NCBI RefSeq assembly: GCF_030463535.1
Contig: NC_132881.1
Location: forward strand, 42,049,208 to 42,113,207
Origin: Salminus brasiliensis
Taxonomy: Eukaryota > Chordata > Actinopteri > Characiformes > Bryconidae
Length of the DNA: 64,000 nucleotides
Direction: 5' to 3'
Shown: positions 1 through 11,949 of the stretch, in pieces
How positions within the stretch are numbered: the first letter of the stretch is position 1
Layout of the letters: every line of letters begins with the position of its first letter
Program-made: the position numbers and the translations under genes
The notes under the pieces: generated by a model
Seen by the model: the letters and a program-made list of their open reading frames with translations, nothing else
Told to the model about the DNA's origin: nothing
Databases searched by the model: none

Positions 1-802
1 GTATTAGTGATCATTAAACTTTATTTAATTAAACTTAATAAACTCACACAGAACCATGAACCTTGCATTGTCTAAAACCCACATAAATGAAACTGAAAAT
101 GAATCAGTTACACACTAAAACATGCAAATGTAGATAATATTTTTGCTCAATCATTGAAGTGGTTTATTGTGCATTGTGCAAACCTGTACTAATAAATGTC
201 ATAATGAATAAAACAATGCAGAGTGAATAAAGAATTAAGAAATGTCAAATGAAGGCTTTGTTATGCAAAAACAGAGACCTTAATAAACCCCTCATTTGTG
301 ACCCCTACAATAGTGTCAAATACATATACAGTTAAAAAATAAGCAATAAAAAAGTGTACCAGAAAAAGCAAAAAAAAAAAAAGATCAGAAAAGGAGATCT
401 ATCTAAAAGTAGCTGCAGCAGTTCATAGAGTTTAGAGGTATGAAATTGTTGAGTGACACAAATTTGAGTGTTGGAGCTTCTTGAAATAAGTCCATGATTG
501 CTGGTGCCTAGTAACTACTGGTAGATTTCAACACTCTCTTGAGATTTGAAGAACATGTTTGATATTTTAATTTTTACAATGATCGTTGATGTGATATTAA
601 ATTGCCTAAACAAAGCAAAAGTCAGTGTGTTTTTCTTTCTTTCTTTTTTTTTGATAAGCCTCATTCTGATACGTAAAGTCATAAAAGTATGTGTTAATTA
701 TATGTAAGTATGCGGAGCACATCAACATTTCTGCTTGAATTATAGTATTTTGTTCTTGAGGATTCCAACATATTTGGAAATTGTTCCTGTAGAAAAAAAA
801 CA

Positions 803-835
<33 letters not shown>

Positions 836-948
836 TAAAGAAAGAAGAAGAAGAAGAAGAAGAAGAAGAAGAACACATAGAACATATTTCCACATCAGGT
901 GTGCATGTTCTCATCTTATTTTGAAATTTTTTTTAATATTTACCTTGC
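1..948. other. 3' flank of the two-domain GIMAP gene, no other gene seen
   Basis: AT-rich sequence downstream of the minus-strand GIMAP gene. Its 3'UTR probably runs through here; a reverse-strand AATAAA (TTTATT on the plus strand) occurs near position 22. The only structured part is a compound simple repeat at 802-872. Open frames across it are low-complexity (poly-Tyr, poly-Ser, poly-Arg) and are not genes. Confidence 0.4.
802..872. repeat. (AAT)n/(AAG)n compound microsatellite
   Basis: About eleven AAT units run into about ten AAG units. The runs explain the poly-Ile, poly-Arg, poly-Tyr and poly-Ser open frames on both strands. Confidence 0.95.
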
Positions 949-2238
949 TCATGAACTGGACCTGAACGTTTTTTCCTTTGTTTTGTAGAATTCTCCTCCA
1001 TTTGCTGTGTGTATTTGAGCAATCCTTTGCAGCAGTTCATCCACTTGTCCCTGATCGCTGGCATCTCTGTTATTCAACGCATGAAACCTGTTCCCATTCC
1101 TGCTCACAAGTTTACGAAGGTCTTTATTCTCCTCAATAAATGTATCAATCGGTTTTCCCTTCAGATTGTCTTTTCCAGTGAAAAGGATCACTGTGTGTTT
1201 AGTGGCCTTCTCCCCCAGACAGTCCTGAACGTGCTGCATGGTGCTCTTTGTTGCTGGACTGAAGCGGTCAGTGTTCATCACAATCATAATGACATGGGGT
1301 TCAGAAGTGGACAAATGTGTCGAGATGACCTCCTGGATGTGTTTTGGATTTGTATCAAAGCCTGGAGAGTCGATGAGCCTCAGACTCAATCCAGTCACAT
1401 CGTATTTATAGACATCCTTGTTTTCAGTTTGTTCACCTCTTCTTTGGAGAGTCCTGATGCTTGTAGTTTTTCCAATTTTGGTCATTCCAATAAATAAAAC
1501 TCGGACAGCTTTTTGGCATTTTTGTGCATCCTCGGCTACAGTTTCTCCTTCTCTGGGTCTCTTTTCACAAATCCCTTTCTCCTCTGGGTGGCGTTCGGTT
1601 TTGTTCTTGTTGAGGCTGTGCTGAAACCTCTTCATCACATGCAAATCTTTCATCTCTGTCTTTTTCAGGTCTTTCAGGACTTTCTCTACATCTTCATCAG
1701 AACTCCCCCCTCTGTTGTTCCAGTGATGGCATCTGTGACCACAGCTCTCCAACAGGGCTTGAAACTCATTTCCTCCCTCCCTAAGAAATTCTTCAAAAGG
1801 TTTACTCTCAAGGTTGTCACTGTGTGAAAACAGGATGGTAGTGTGATCCAGAAATGAAGGACCGAGGGCATCACTGAGTCCACGTATTTTGTTGATTTCT
1901 TTAACTTCTACACCACCAACCTCTATGACCAGAAGGAAGGAGTATGGTGCTTGGAGATTCTGTAGAGCCTTTTGTATTTCTCTGATGACGTCCTGTAGGG
2001 AAAGTTCTGTGCAGTCCCAGCCTGGAGTATCCACTACAGTAACCTTCCTGCCATTGATTATCTCAGTTTCAGTTTGGCACTTTAGAGTCACTGATTTTCC
2101 AGATGCAACAGATGAGAAGTGTTTCTTGTTCAGTATTGTATTTCCAGAGGAACTCTTACCAGAGCCTGTCTTGCCAATTAAAACTATCTGTACTGAATCA
2201 TCAGGACTTCTGTCTGTTGTCTGTGTGTAAGAAGCCAT
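949..2238 (-). CDS. Two-domain GIMAP (AIG1-type) GTPase
   Basis: One uninterrupted 429-residue frame with two AIG1 G domains. Domain 1 has a P-loop GKTGSGKS (residues 22-29), the switch motif DTPG (70-73), a G4-like FSHSD (137-141) and the GIMAP motif WNNR (173-176). Domain 2 follows a charged linker (about 195-243) and has GMTKIGKT (251-258), DSPG (290-293), TGKD (354-357) and LNNR (388-391). GIMAPs are septin/dynamin-related GTPases that scaffold on membranes and act in lymphocyte survival. Fish encode many, some with several domains. No transmembrane helix is seen at the C-terminus. The first Met sits about 45 nt inside a probable acceptor (reverse complement of 2283-2297, ending TTTTCCCAG), so a 5'UTR intron is likely. 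Domain 1's SHSD is weaker than the usual TRxD, so its guanine specificity may be altered. Family call is firm; paralogue identity is not. Confidence 0.9.
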   Translation of the reverse strand: MASYTQTTDRSPDDSVQIVLIGKTGSGKSSSGNTILNKKHFSSVASGKSVTLKCQTETEIINGRKVTVVDTPGWDCTELSLQDVIREIQKALQNLQAPYSFLLVIEVGGVEVKEINKIRGLSDALGPSFLDHTTILFSHSDNLESKPFEEFLREGGNEFQALLESCGHRCHHWNNRGGSSDEDVEKVLKDLKKTEMKDLHVMKRFQHSLNKNKTERHPEEKGICEKRPREGETVAEDAQKCQKAVRVLFIGMTKIGKTTSIRTLQRRGEQTENKDVYKYDVTGLSLRLIDSPGFDTNPKHIQEVISTHLSTSEPHVIMIVMNTDRFSPATKSTMQHVQDCLGEKATKHTVILFTGKDNLKGKPIDTFIEENKDLRKLVSRNGNRFHALNNRDASDQGQVDELLQRIAQIHTANGGEFYKTKEKTFRSSS

Positions 2239-2382
2239 TGCACATCAATGGAACGAAATCAAAGAGACAGAATGATAATATTCCTGGGAAAAGATCAAGA
2301 GTTGTTGATGTTTATTTTGATATTTTTTTAAAACAGAAGCATGCTGGATAAGAAAAAAATATTTATTTAAAACAATTGTAAA

Positions 2383-4375
2383 TACAGTCATGAGAAACAA
2401 AGAACACCCTCTTTGAATTCTGTGGTTTTATGTATCAAGACATGTAGAAGGCCTTAATATTAGGTGAAGACAACTTCAGATGAAGAACACCACACAACAG
2501 ATTCCACTGTTTCATTATTTATTGAACAAAAAAGAAGCTAAAATGGAAAAGCCATGTGTGAAAAAGATAACTACACTCTTGCTGCCATGAAAATTAATTA
2601 TTTGACTTGTTGTGACGACTTCTATAAAAGCAGGTTTGCTAGTTTGAAAATTCAGGTGTGTTAACATAATGCCAAGAGGGAAAGCCAGGCTGATCAATCT
2701 GGGAAGGGTTTCCAAACAAGTCCATCTTTTTACAGTGAGAAAGATTCAAGTGGAAAACATTCAAAACCATTCACATCCCAGCAAATTTACTCCGAGGTCA
2801 GACCACACAATGCTTACAAAAAGGTCAAAAAACCCAGTCTGAGCTACATGTCAGATTCTACTGGCCTCAGCTAGCATAAATGTTCAAGTTCATGACAGTA
2901 CAATTATAAAAAGGTTGAACAACTATGGCTTGTTTGGAAGGGTTGCCAGGAGAAAACTGGGCTTGTTTTGCAGGCACAGGACCTGGACACCTTGGAGTCA
3001 ACCATGAACTCCTCTGTATATCAAAGTAGAGACAAATGTGTGTACTATGATCCCAAGTACACCAGCAAATCTACAACAGAATGCTGAAAGAAAAGAATCA
3101 AGATGTTGCAATGGCCCAAAGTCCAGACCTCAACCTAAATGATGTTTGTCATGATCCACTCGGTCTGACAATGACGGGAGAACACTCGCAGGGGATGGAC
3201 CGAAGTGAGGAGTTTATTGATAACAATAAACCATAAAAAAAAACAGAAATGCAGCACCAATTACTAGGGATAAGGAAGAACTAAACAAAACTGTGACAAA
3301 CAACACTGGGCAAACAAAAGGAACACACCTGGGGCTGGTGAGGCACTAGGGCAGTGCTGGCTGCCGGGGCTGAGCCAATACCGTTACTCAGAAACATAAA
3401 CCTCCAAGCCGAGCCTGGGAAAGCTATGAACTAGGACATATAGAGTAGCGCTAGTCAGGCGCATTGAACTTACTAGACTTGAGAGCATGAGGAGTCAGCC
3501 GCCAAACCTAGACGACTGATCCAGTCCGACGATGAGGAGAGCTAACTGCTGAAGCAAGCTGGAGAGTCGCTCACTCCTGGAGCTCCAGGACCCCAGCTTG
3601 CAGAACCAAAGAAGCCTGGCGAGAGATCGCCGCAGACCTGCAGTAGCTCCCTAATGGACCCTGAGACGAGAGCTGCCTAGCTAGTTAGCTTTCAAGGATG
3701 CACTCTACAGACCAGACCGGTGAATACTGAGTCTATACCATTAACTGAAGAACCTGGGTGCATGTGGTGCACTAAGAGTAATCCTCGGCAACCAGCAGCT
3801 GACACTAGCCCTCCTTAAATACACCAGCCCACAGGTGATACACATTAACCAAACAATGAACAGACACATGACAAACACAACCAGAAACCAAAATGGCGAC
3901 GAGGGGTGTCAACCCAAAAGTCCTTCCTTCGAATAAACCCGACATGGTTCAGTAACAAATAGTTCATCTTTTCCTGTGAGCCGCGGCCCGGGACCGCCTT
4001 TGGGGCGGGCGCGGTGGCGTGGGCGTGACAATGTTGTCACAAGTCCTTAAGAGAACTGTGCATAAATGGATGTCCACAAAGCTGAAGCAACATTGAAGAG
4101 TGGGCCAAAATTCTTCCAGAACAATGTAAGAGACTGATGAAGTCATACAGAACACCAGTACTTCAGGATATTGCTGCTAAAGGTGGTTCTACAAGATATT
4201 GATTCTTAGTTTTTCCACATGTGGCTTTTCCATTTTTGCTTCATTTGTGTTAGATAAATGAATCTGTTGTGTGTTGCTAATCTAAGGCTGTATTTACCAA
4301 ATTCTCAGATGTGTTTTATATCCTAATAGATAAAATCATACAATTCAAAGAGGGTGTACTTTGAATATGACTGTA
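2383..4375 (+). mobile_element. Tc1/mariner-type transposon remnant, split by a solo LTR
   Basis: The ends are inverted repeats: TACAGTCATG... with ACACCCTCTTTGAATT at the left, and the same sequences reversed at 4335-4375. The interior (about 2745-3146 and 4036-4260) matches the common fish Tc1-like transposase gene in several recognisable stretches, such as the segment ending GGTTGCCAGGAGAAAAC. It is internally deleted and full of stops, so it is not functional. The 884-bp solo LTR at 3147-4030 lies within it. Confidence 0.8.
3147..4030 (-). mobile_element. Solo LTR inserted in the Tc1 remnant
   Basis: The element begins TGTCATG and ends CGTGACA (TG...CA ends). It is flanked by the 5-bp direct repeat ATGTT (3142-3146 and 4031-4035). 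Read on the minus strand, it carries a TATA-like TATTTAAGG (3813-3821) and an AATAAA signal (3213-3218), in the order U3-R-U5. Removing it and one repeat restores the Tc1 sequence. No internal gag or pol is present. The class (Gypsy- or ERV-like) cannot be settled from the LTR alone. Confidence 0.75.
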
Positions 4376-5018
4376 TTCTAGTGTTCAGATGTATTACTAG
4401 TCCATAATGAACTAATAAACAATTTGTATGGTGTATAAATATACAATATGTTAGCCCTGTGCAATTCACAATTGCACCTCAATTAAGAGAGATGTGTTTA
4501 GAATGATGAGCATTAAACAAAGCATTAAAACTTGACAATAAATGAGAAATGTAAAATTGTTATGTGAAGTCTATTATATTTAAATCAACACTATTTAATG
4601 CATTATGCATATAAGAACAGAAATATTAATATGGAGTTTCCAAAAAAAAAAAGAATAAATTGAATTACATATTTAAATGTATTTCTTCTCTATCTAATAA
4701 ACAAAACATGCATTCCATTAAATATTTTATACTTCACAAAGGTAACAATTAAAATGTGTTTTCTGCAGAAATGTAATTTGCCATAACTGGAGTCAGCTGA
4801 ACCAAGAAAACCTTTGTTCTTCTATTCTAAAAACTACTGTAATACATGGCATTGTGCACTGACAACATAACACTCACCTTTCTGAAGTCAGCTCAGAAAT
4901 AGCCAAAAGAGGCAGCCCCTAAGGGTATTTATAGTTCTAAAGAGTGCAGCCCACAAATGAAAGTATCCAATCATAAAGAGTATGTCAAACAGGAGGGTTA
5001 CTGCCCATAACATGACCC
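4376..5018. other. Upstream flank of the single-domain GIMAP gene
   Basis: AT-rich sequence without a supported gene or clear repeat, lying between the transposon and the TATA box of the next gene. Confidence 0.4.
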
Positions 5019-5026
5019 TATAAAAT
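5019..5026 (+). promoter_or_regulatory. TATA box of the single-domain GIMAP gene
   Basis: TATAAAAT lies about 80 bp upstream of the ATG at 5106. Transcription would start near 5045-5050, giving a 5'UTR of about 55-60 nt. Assigned by position and motif only. Confidence 0.5.
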
Positions 5027-5105
5027 CTCTTAGGCAAATTAAAATTCACATTAAAAAACAACTCTAAAGACAGAAACTCCCAACGATTGTATTACAGCAG
5101 CAACA

Positions 5106-6409
5106 ATGGCTTACAGTGGTGAGTCTTCATGAAAGTAAACTAATGAATTTGCTATATTATATTAGATAATAAGAATACATATTAATGGGTAAATAATACT
5201 CTTTAATTATCTATCTATGAGAATATTTTTGTTAAATTATCTTTCTGGAGATTATGACTTTTGATATTTCATGGATATTTAAATAAATTTTATTTTATCA
5301 ATATTTTTCTGTAAGCTTTTTTCACATATATACAAACAATATTTTGTTAATTATATGTTTTATTTATATATTTATTTATTGTCTTTTACTAATAATTAGC
5401 AGTTTAATTTGTTGGTAGAAAATAGTATATAAAATATTGCATTTGTGGTGGAACAATGTATTATTTTAGTCCAATAATTTGTTACATCAAGCAAATAAAC
5501 ATCAATTCTCTGTAGAAGAAAAAAAAGTGGAATGGCAATGTAAACTTGCTTTGCATTAGGGATGATATTTTAAATAAGTAAATAACATAGCAGTTGAGAT
5601 CATTGATTAAAACTAATATAAGATGCTATATTTCATGATTGTCAGGCAATTAACTGATGTCACAACAGCTGCTGTCCAGCTTATTTAGTGTCTATTGCTT
5701 TATGTTTCATCTTGCAGACAAGGATCCATGGCGCTTAGTCATACTGGGCAAGACAGGGGTTGGCAAAAGTGCTTCAGGCAACACCATTCTGGGTGAGAAT
5801 GTGTTTAAGTCTGAAGTTAGAGCCACCTCTGTTACCTCTACTTGCACCAGCATTGCAAGAGTGATCGATGGGCGAAATATATCCGTTATCGACACGCCTG
5901 GTTTGTATGACACAAACATGACTCGTGACTTCATAGTGAAAGAGACTATAAAGGGAGTCAAGCTGGCTGCTCCTGGCCCTCATGCCTTTCTTCTTGTGAT
6001 CGATGTGAGGCGTTTCACTGAAGAGGAGAAAAACACGGTCAGGAACTTCCAGCAAATCTTTGGTGACGGAGTACATAAGCACATGATTGTGCTGTTCACT
6101 CGTGGAGATGATCTTGAAAATGACAACAAGTCAATTGATACCTTCATTGGAGAGGCTGGACCTGACCTCAGACAACTGATCTCTGCATGCGGACAGAGGT
6201 ACCATGTGTTCAACAACAGGAACAAAAATGATCGCACTCAAGTGGAAAGCCTCTTACAGAAGATTCATAAGATGCTAAGTGCTAATAATCACAGCTACTA
6301 CAACTATGAGCTATTTTCAATGGCAATGGCCAAGGAGCGAAGAATAGCTGAACTGGAGGCTGAATTGCGGAAAGCACAAAGATCCAACCCTTTCTGCAGC
6401 ATACTGTAG
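5106..6409 (+). CDS. Single-domain GIMAP (AIG1-type) GTPase with C-terminal CaaX-like box
   Basis: Join 5106..5118 and 5718..6409, 234 residues. Exon 1 ends at a GTGAGT donor and exon 2 starts after TTGCAG; the phase-1 join gives MAYSDKDPWR. I prefer this to the in-exon ATG at 5657, which lies upstream of the acceptor inside the intron. Motifs: P-loop GKTGVGKS (15-22), DTPG (63-66), TRGDD (122-126) and FNNR (159-162). A charged heptad-like helix spans about 198-226. The chain ends CSIL, a CaaX-type box with Leu last, which favours geranylgeranylation and so membrane anchoring. GIMAPs are lymphocyte-associated, membrane-scaffolding GTPases. The gene is divergent from the two-domain GIMAP about 2.9 kb away. 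A polyA signal follows at 6523-6528. Confidence 0.92.
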
Positions 6410-6522
6410 TCTAGAATGGATCAGACTATGTGTATTATACTAATGGATACAATTAATGAAATGTTTCTCTCTTCTTTCCTATGCATATTAGTTCAGTGAG
6501 CCTTGATTTTAGACAATCACAA

Positions 6523-6528
6523 AATAAA
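6523..6528 (+). terminator. Polyadenylation signal of the GIMAP gene
   Basis: AATAAA lies 114 nt after the stop codon and is followed by a TG-rich stretch. It is the first canonical signal downstream. Confidence 0.6.
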
Positions 6529-6954
6529 CATACTGTTGTAACTGTGAATGATTGGTGTTTTCATTTTGATTGTGGAATTAAATTTCTTACATGTCTGTCT
6601 AATATGTTGAAAACATACAAACATTAAATAAAACTAATTCCACGTTCATCTGTGTAATTCTTGCTCTCTTTCATATTTCTCAAGTTAAGATCTGCATGGC
6701 TTTTAGAAAACTTGATTTTAATGTTACAGGTGCATTATTATTATAATATTTAGAAATAAAGCAGTCATTAGACTGTATAAGAGACTGTATGACTGTAGGA
6801 GGGGAGAGAACATAGATCTAAGATCATAGTTGCAGTTGAAGCTTGAAGGCCAGATTGTTTATTACTGGGTAATAATAATACAGTAAGAATGGGAAAACAA
6901 CACATACCTTGTTTGTTATGTGTATTAACAGAGTAAGAATGAGACAAATTTTTC

Positions 6955-7260
6955 AATTAAATTGAATTTATATAACACTTTTTACAACAAATGTTGTAAA
7001 AACAAAGCAGCTTTACAGAGATCTGTAATTAAAAGTAAGAATGAGGGAAGTAAAGTCAGGCCAAACTTAATTTATATTACATAACAGGAGTTGGCACGAA
7101 CCAGCTTTATAGAAACATCTGGCTGCAAGCAACAGTGGCAAGAAAAACTCCCTAAGAGCAATAGGAAGAAATCTTGAGAGGAACCAAGACTCAAAACAGC
7201 AGCTCATACTCCTCTTGCCGACACTGGATAGCAAAACAATGCACAAGAGCCAGATGAATG
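6955..7260. repeat. Common teleost dispersed repeat
   Basis: Contains hallmarks found all over fish genomes: a start like AATTGAATTTATATAACAC, then AAAGCAGCTTTACAGA, then CAGTGGCAAGAAAAACTCCC and GAGAGGAACCAAGACTCAAAA. I know it as a widespread fish repeat but cannot name the family reliably. Confidence 0.6.
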
Positions 7261-7429
7261 AGCAAGGTCTTACTGATAATAAAAACAAATAAATCAGCCT
7301 GTCATTGGACGGAAGTATTTAGATAAACAATGACAACTGATGACTTACACAGGCCTCTTAGAGAACAGTGGAAACTTCATAATCCAGCCTGTTCCCTGTT
7401 ATGCTTCCGTCTTTGCTCTGTATTTATAG

Positions 7430-9580
7430 AGCGAGAGTGGGAGAACAAATATTAATTAAATGAAAAGTGATCAGTGATTAAGTCCTGTGTATTGTGTGTG
7501 TGGGGGGGGCATGTAAGAATAATGGAAGCGGATTGCAGTTGTAGATACAAAAATTCAAGTTCCACACTGCGTTGTGTTAACTGCACTGAGGCCAGATGTA
7601 GTGTTGTATTCAAAGAGCAAGCGGATAGTTTAGTTTATAGAACTAACTGAATTATTCTGTTGATTATTCAGAATTATTCTAATGACAGAAGTTGAGAGAT
7701 GCTGATTCAGTGGCTCAAGTGAGAGCGTGTGGGTGGCAGTCATATATTAGATCAGTAGAGATGGGTATTAGAGGTTTTGCAATAAACTGCCACATACTTG
7801 CTGTTTGATTTTGGATTTAGAGACCACATGCTATAGGCAGCCATGAGGAAATTCTCAAACGTAGCTGAAAGGGTTAATAAAGGCTGTTTTTTGCATATCG
7901 TCACTGTCCAATGGAAAACATGCATCTCTAAAATGGCGAATTTACAGTTGAAGACAAAAAATGTTCTGACTTTTGAATGGACGTCCTGCAAGAATTTACC
8001 TTTTTAGGACAATTCATACCTGGCTCGTCCAGGACACATTGTAATCTGCTCATCCAAACCACATTCTGAAGTGGTCAGAGACACATATAACCCCACTATT
8101 CTTGTAGCATGAACGGCAAAGCTTCTTGATGCATGACAACAAAGCACCACCCGCATCTACAGTATCCTCAGCTTCAGCCAGAAAATACATAATAACCTAA
8201 CGGATAAAAGCAAACTGCGTTGCTGGTATTATTTATATTGCAAGGATGTTAAGATCTTCGAAACATGTAAAGATCGTTCCTAATCAGGAAGCACTGGCTA
8301 AATTAAAAGGTAGGAAGAAGGCATGTAATGCTACCTTTTAGATTCAGTGATTCTGTGACCTACAGCTCAGCCAGGGCCGACCTGAAAAGGTTCCCCGCTC
8401 ACCCTAAAGATCTTGACCACAAAACAGACCACTTACAATCTGTGCCCTGTTCTAACCTACACAGTGCCAATCAGGGTTAAACAAGTTAGGAATTGTTGAA
8501 TGGTATAATTGAATGGTATAATGACCATACAAGTACTTTAAGACTGCTTGTGGTGTGATTGTTTTAGATAGTTTTACAGATAACAAACAAGTCGTAATTA
8601 AAGCCAAATCATTGTATCTCATCTCTAATACACAAAAACAAAAGCAACCCAAGATTCCTTTTCAGTACTGTGTCCAAATTTACCAGTAGCCATAAGCAAA
8701 CTGAAAACATTCAGTTGGAACAACAGGCCCTAACTGCAGCTGTATATATTGATGAATGCTGCACCAACGGTTTGAATCAGACCACAATTATTGAGTCACA
8801 AATCAGTTCATTTTCCAAACCACTAAAAAGAAAAAAAGGGAGACAAATATGAGACACTAATTAAGTTTCAAGCTTTCAGTTTGAAAGTATTTTGTTTTAC
8901 TGCTTCATTTGTATTAGTGACTTCTATTTTGACACAAGACCATCGTTTTTATCCACACACTCCCCTCACCCTTAAGAGAATTAAATTCAGTAATAATGTA
9001 TTACACACTGTTATATGTTATATGACAAATGGGAACATATTAATCATATTAAATTACATACTACATCTTGTTTATATGCTTAGCATTTTGCTTTGTTGAG
9101 ACAAAAAGTGTTCATTCTGTGGAGCGGAAAATGCCTAAGCCTGCTGGTGTTTTCATATGCAGAACAAAGTTTCTTGTCTTGAAAAGCGCATATAATAAGA
9201 AGCTAAAAGCCTGTGTGAATAACTTAACTTACTACGTAAGATGCTTGTACATATCGTTTGATTGTGGAAAAGAGTCGTGTCAAATAATTTGCTGCTCAAA
9301 CTTTTACACTGTAGCTCAAAATACATATATTTCATCATCAGGGCGAGCAGCTGCAGATCAGAGACTGAAATGGCCCCGACATGGCAGATTGCTAAGCCAA
9401 AACATGAAAAACACACCATTCATCACCTAATGGAAGAAATATGGAAATAAATAAAATGAAAATTAATAAATCAGTCAATTAATCAATCAAAAAAACATTA
9501 ATAAATAGAAATATACAAATGCTATGGGTATTAAAAATGAGTGTTTAAACATATTGTTTAGAAACTATGGGTAACAGAAA
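7430..9580. other. No gene supported
   Basis: No coding region is supported in these 2.1 kb; the short open frames lack domains. One end of the MITE family that is complete at 54617-54873 lies at 7893-7945 (ATATCGTCACTGTCCAATGG). A poly-G run occurs near 7501-7509. Confidence 0.4.
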
Positions 9581-9584
9581 GCGA

Positions 9585-9955
9585 AGTAAAGTACGTGCAA
9601 AGGCCACATAAAACAGTTGTACAAAATCTCCTTCCTGAAAAACAGGCTATTGTTAGTTAAGTAGTCAGGGGAGTGCCTGGGGTAAGGGACTGGCCATCCT
9701 GTCTACATATGCACACTTGGCCTGTATTCAGCAAAACCTAACATATGAGGAGGAAAAGGCCTCTTGTTCTGACAGGAGCTCAACTGTGGAGCAAACGCAC
9801 ACTGCCCGGTGGTTTCCCAGTGGTGCTGCTATTTATTGCCATAAAATTAATGATCAGTTTGCATCCCTTAATGTAAAGTGTTACCAACATTACCCTGTGA
9901 CCAACTCTCATCGGCATGGTAGGGAGGACACTAGACTCAGAGCTATATAGGTAAT
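9585..9955. repeat. Dispersed repeat, related to 41056-41260
   Basis: Shares an ordered series of blocks with 41056-41260: GCACACTTGG, CAGCAAAAC, then GTTCTGACAGGAGCTCAA and a CCCGGTGG-type block. The two copies are diverged. Family unknown. Confidence 0.5.
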
Positions 9956-10049
9956 GTTTAGAGTTTGGTTTAATGCACTTGGTTCAAACTAAAGCACTAA
10001 AGCAAATACACAAGCACACATACATTTCTATACACACATACACACACAC

Positions 10050-10345
10050 ATATATATATGAAATGGGACAGCCATGTGTGGAAAAACTACACCCCTTGAA
10101 TCAGAAGCTTGTATAACCAACTTTGTGCTGCAATAACCTGAAGTAATGATTTTCTGTATGACTTGCAGTCGTATGTGTTTTTGGCCCATACTGTTGCTTC
10201 AGTTCATCAAGGTTTGTGGGCATTCAATTATGCACAGCTCTCTTAAGGTCCTACTACAGCAATTCAGTTGAGTTGAACTCTGGACTTGACCAGGTCATTA
10301 CTGGCCTTGCTTCTTCTTTTTTAGCTATTCTGTTGTAGATTTGCT
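10050..10345 (-). mobile_element. Tc1/mariner-type transposon fragment
   Basis: Begins with the terminal sequence of the same Tc1 family as 2383-4375 (GACAGCCATGTGTGGAAAAA). It contains reverse-complement transposase stretches such as GCACAGCTCTCTTAAGGTCC and TTCTGTTGTAGATTTGCTG. It is truncated and decayed. Confidence 0.75.
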
Positions 10346-10349
10346 GACA

Positions 10350-11237
10350 TGCTTAGGATCAGTGTGCTGTGCATGACACAGAAGTGCACACTGACTGGGC
10401 CAAGTCTTGTGTCACAATATCTATCACATTATTGTGTTTTCTCAGGGTCTCTTTTATGCATTATTAGATTTCAGACTCTGAAATGTCTGAAATGTCCTTT
10501 GGGAATTCAGATGGAGACAAACACATTTTAATGGACCTGTAGATGGTTTGACACAAACAAAAATAATTGTCATTTTTGATAGAGTTCTTTAGATTTAGAT
10601 TTTTTTATTGACAATAACTATGATGAAAGGTTTAGTCAATGCTACTTGCTCGGTGGTTGTGTTTTTAGACTCACTGACTTTGAGGTCACCATCTCAGACA
10701 TAAATCTAGGACTGTAATCCTTATCAGGAAATATTTTGTGTGGTCCAAGCAGGAGGGAAGTTCTACAGGACTGAAACAATCACACAAACAAATCAAACCA
10801 TGCCTTTACTGGAATCAGATTCAGATATGGTAAAACTGATATAAGGCTATTGGCAAGTGTCTGATAGTAACCCTTTACTGTCTGAACAGAACATTTAATT
10901 GGCAGCAGAATGCACATCACATAAATTATGCATAGCAATTACACAAATTTCATGGGATTCATTGTTTGATTTTTACAACTACACACCTATATATATTACA
11001 ATCAAATTAACTTGGAAATGACAAAAATACAATTCATATTTTGAATATACAATTCAATAACTGCTTATTTATATTATTTAAACTTTAAACTTTTGAATTT
11101 TAGGCCCAGCACTCACTCCAGATTGCAGAACAATATGTACACATGTACAATATACTATGTGTTTGTGAAAACCCCTTTAGAACGGGAGAGACTCAATCCC
11201 AGAGAGGAAAACCCATGAGAGTGGGATTTAATTATGA

Positions 11238-11301
<64 letters not shown>

Positions 11302-11940
11302 TATATAGTATTAGTAAACATAATTTATATTACAAGTAAAGTGTCAAAAGTAAAAAGTAACTCTAAAAAGTAAATCTGTGATGTACAAAAGTTTTTGGTG
11401 AAACATTTTTGCACTTAAAAATAGATTATACTTTTGTGAATTAATTTATATATACCATCTGAGTTGTAAATTGTAAGTAAACATTTAAGTAGATATGAAT
11501 AATCACATTTAGTTCTACAGAAAATAATATTGAGTATATTATTAAAATCCTTGCTCAAACCCATTACAAAAATTAGTAGACATAATTGAACTGCTAGGTA
11601 GATATGACTAAAAACATTAAAACATTATGCTGCATGCACTAAATGTATATAATATATTGTTTGCAATTAAATTAAAATGTTTGTAGTTTTTAAACTGTAT
11701 TTACTTTTCCCTCCAGGATATTAATTTACTTAATAAAACCAAATGTAAATAAATCAACTGTACACAGACTAAAATTTTAAACATCTATTCCAAAAGTATA
11801 TCAGTGAAACACATGGCAAATGTAGCCAAGTCCATGTTATAATATATACTATATTATACTATATACTATATATATATAATATACTCCACTGGCTCTATTC
11901 CATTTATGTTTTCCTTAAAATATTTCTCGCTCTTCTAATT
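10350..11940. other. No gene supported; AT-rich with a (TA)n tract
   Basis: Nothing coding is supported. A (TA)n tract of about 58 bp lies at 11241-11298, with shorter TA-rich runs near 11840-11880. Confidence 0.5.
11241..11298. repeat. (TA)n microsatellite
   Basis: About 29 uninterrupted TA units. Confidence 0.95.
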
Positions 11941-11949
11941 TTGAAGAAA

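Noticed and set aside
606-965. Open frames with poly-Ser, poly-Tyr or poly-Arg runs
   Set aside because: Produced by the (AAT)n/(AAG)n microsatellite.
1009-2230. Several plus-strand frames opposite the two-domain GIMAP
   Set aside because: Shadows of a gene with clear G-domain motifs on the minus strand.
5657-5717. Upstream ATG extending the single-domain GIMAP by 20 residues
   Set aside because: The stretch ends in a polypyrimidine tract and TTGCAG, and joins cleanly to the ATG exon at 5106, so it is intron.
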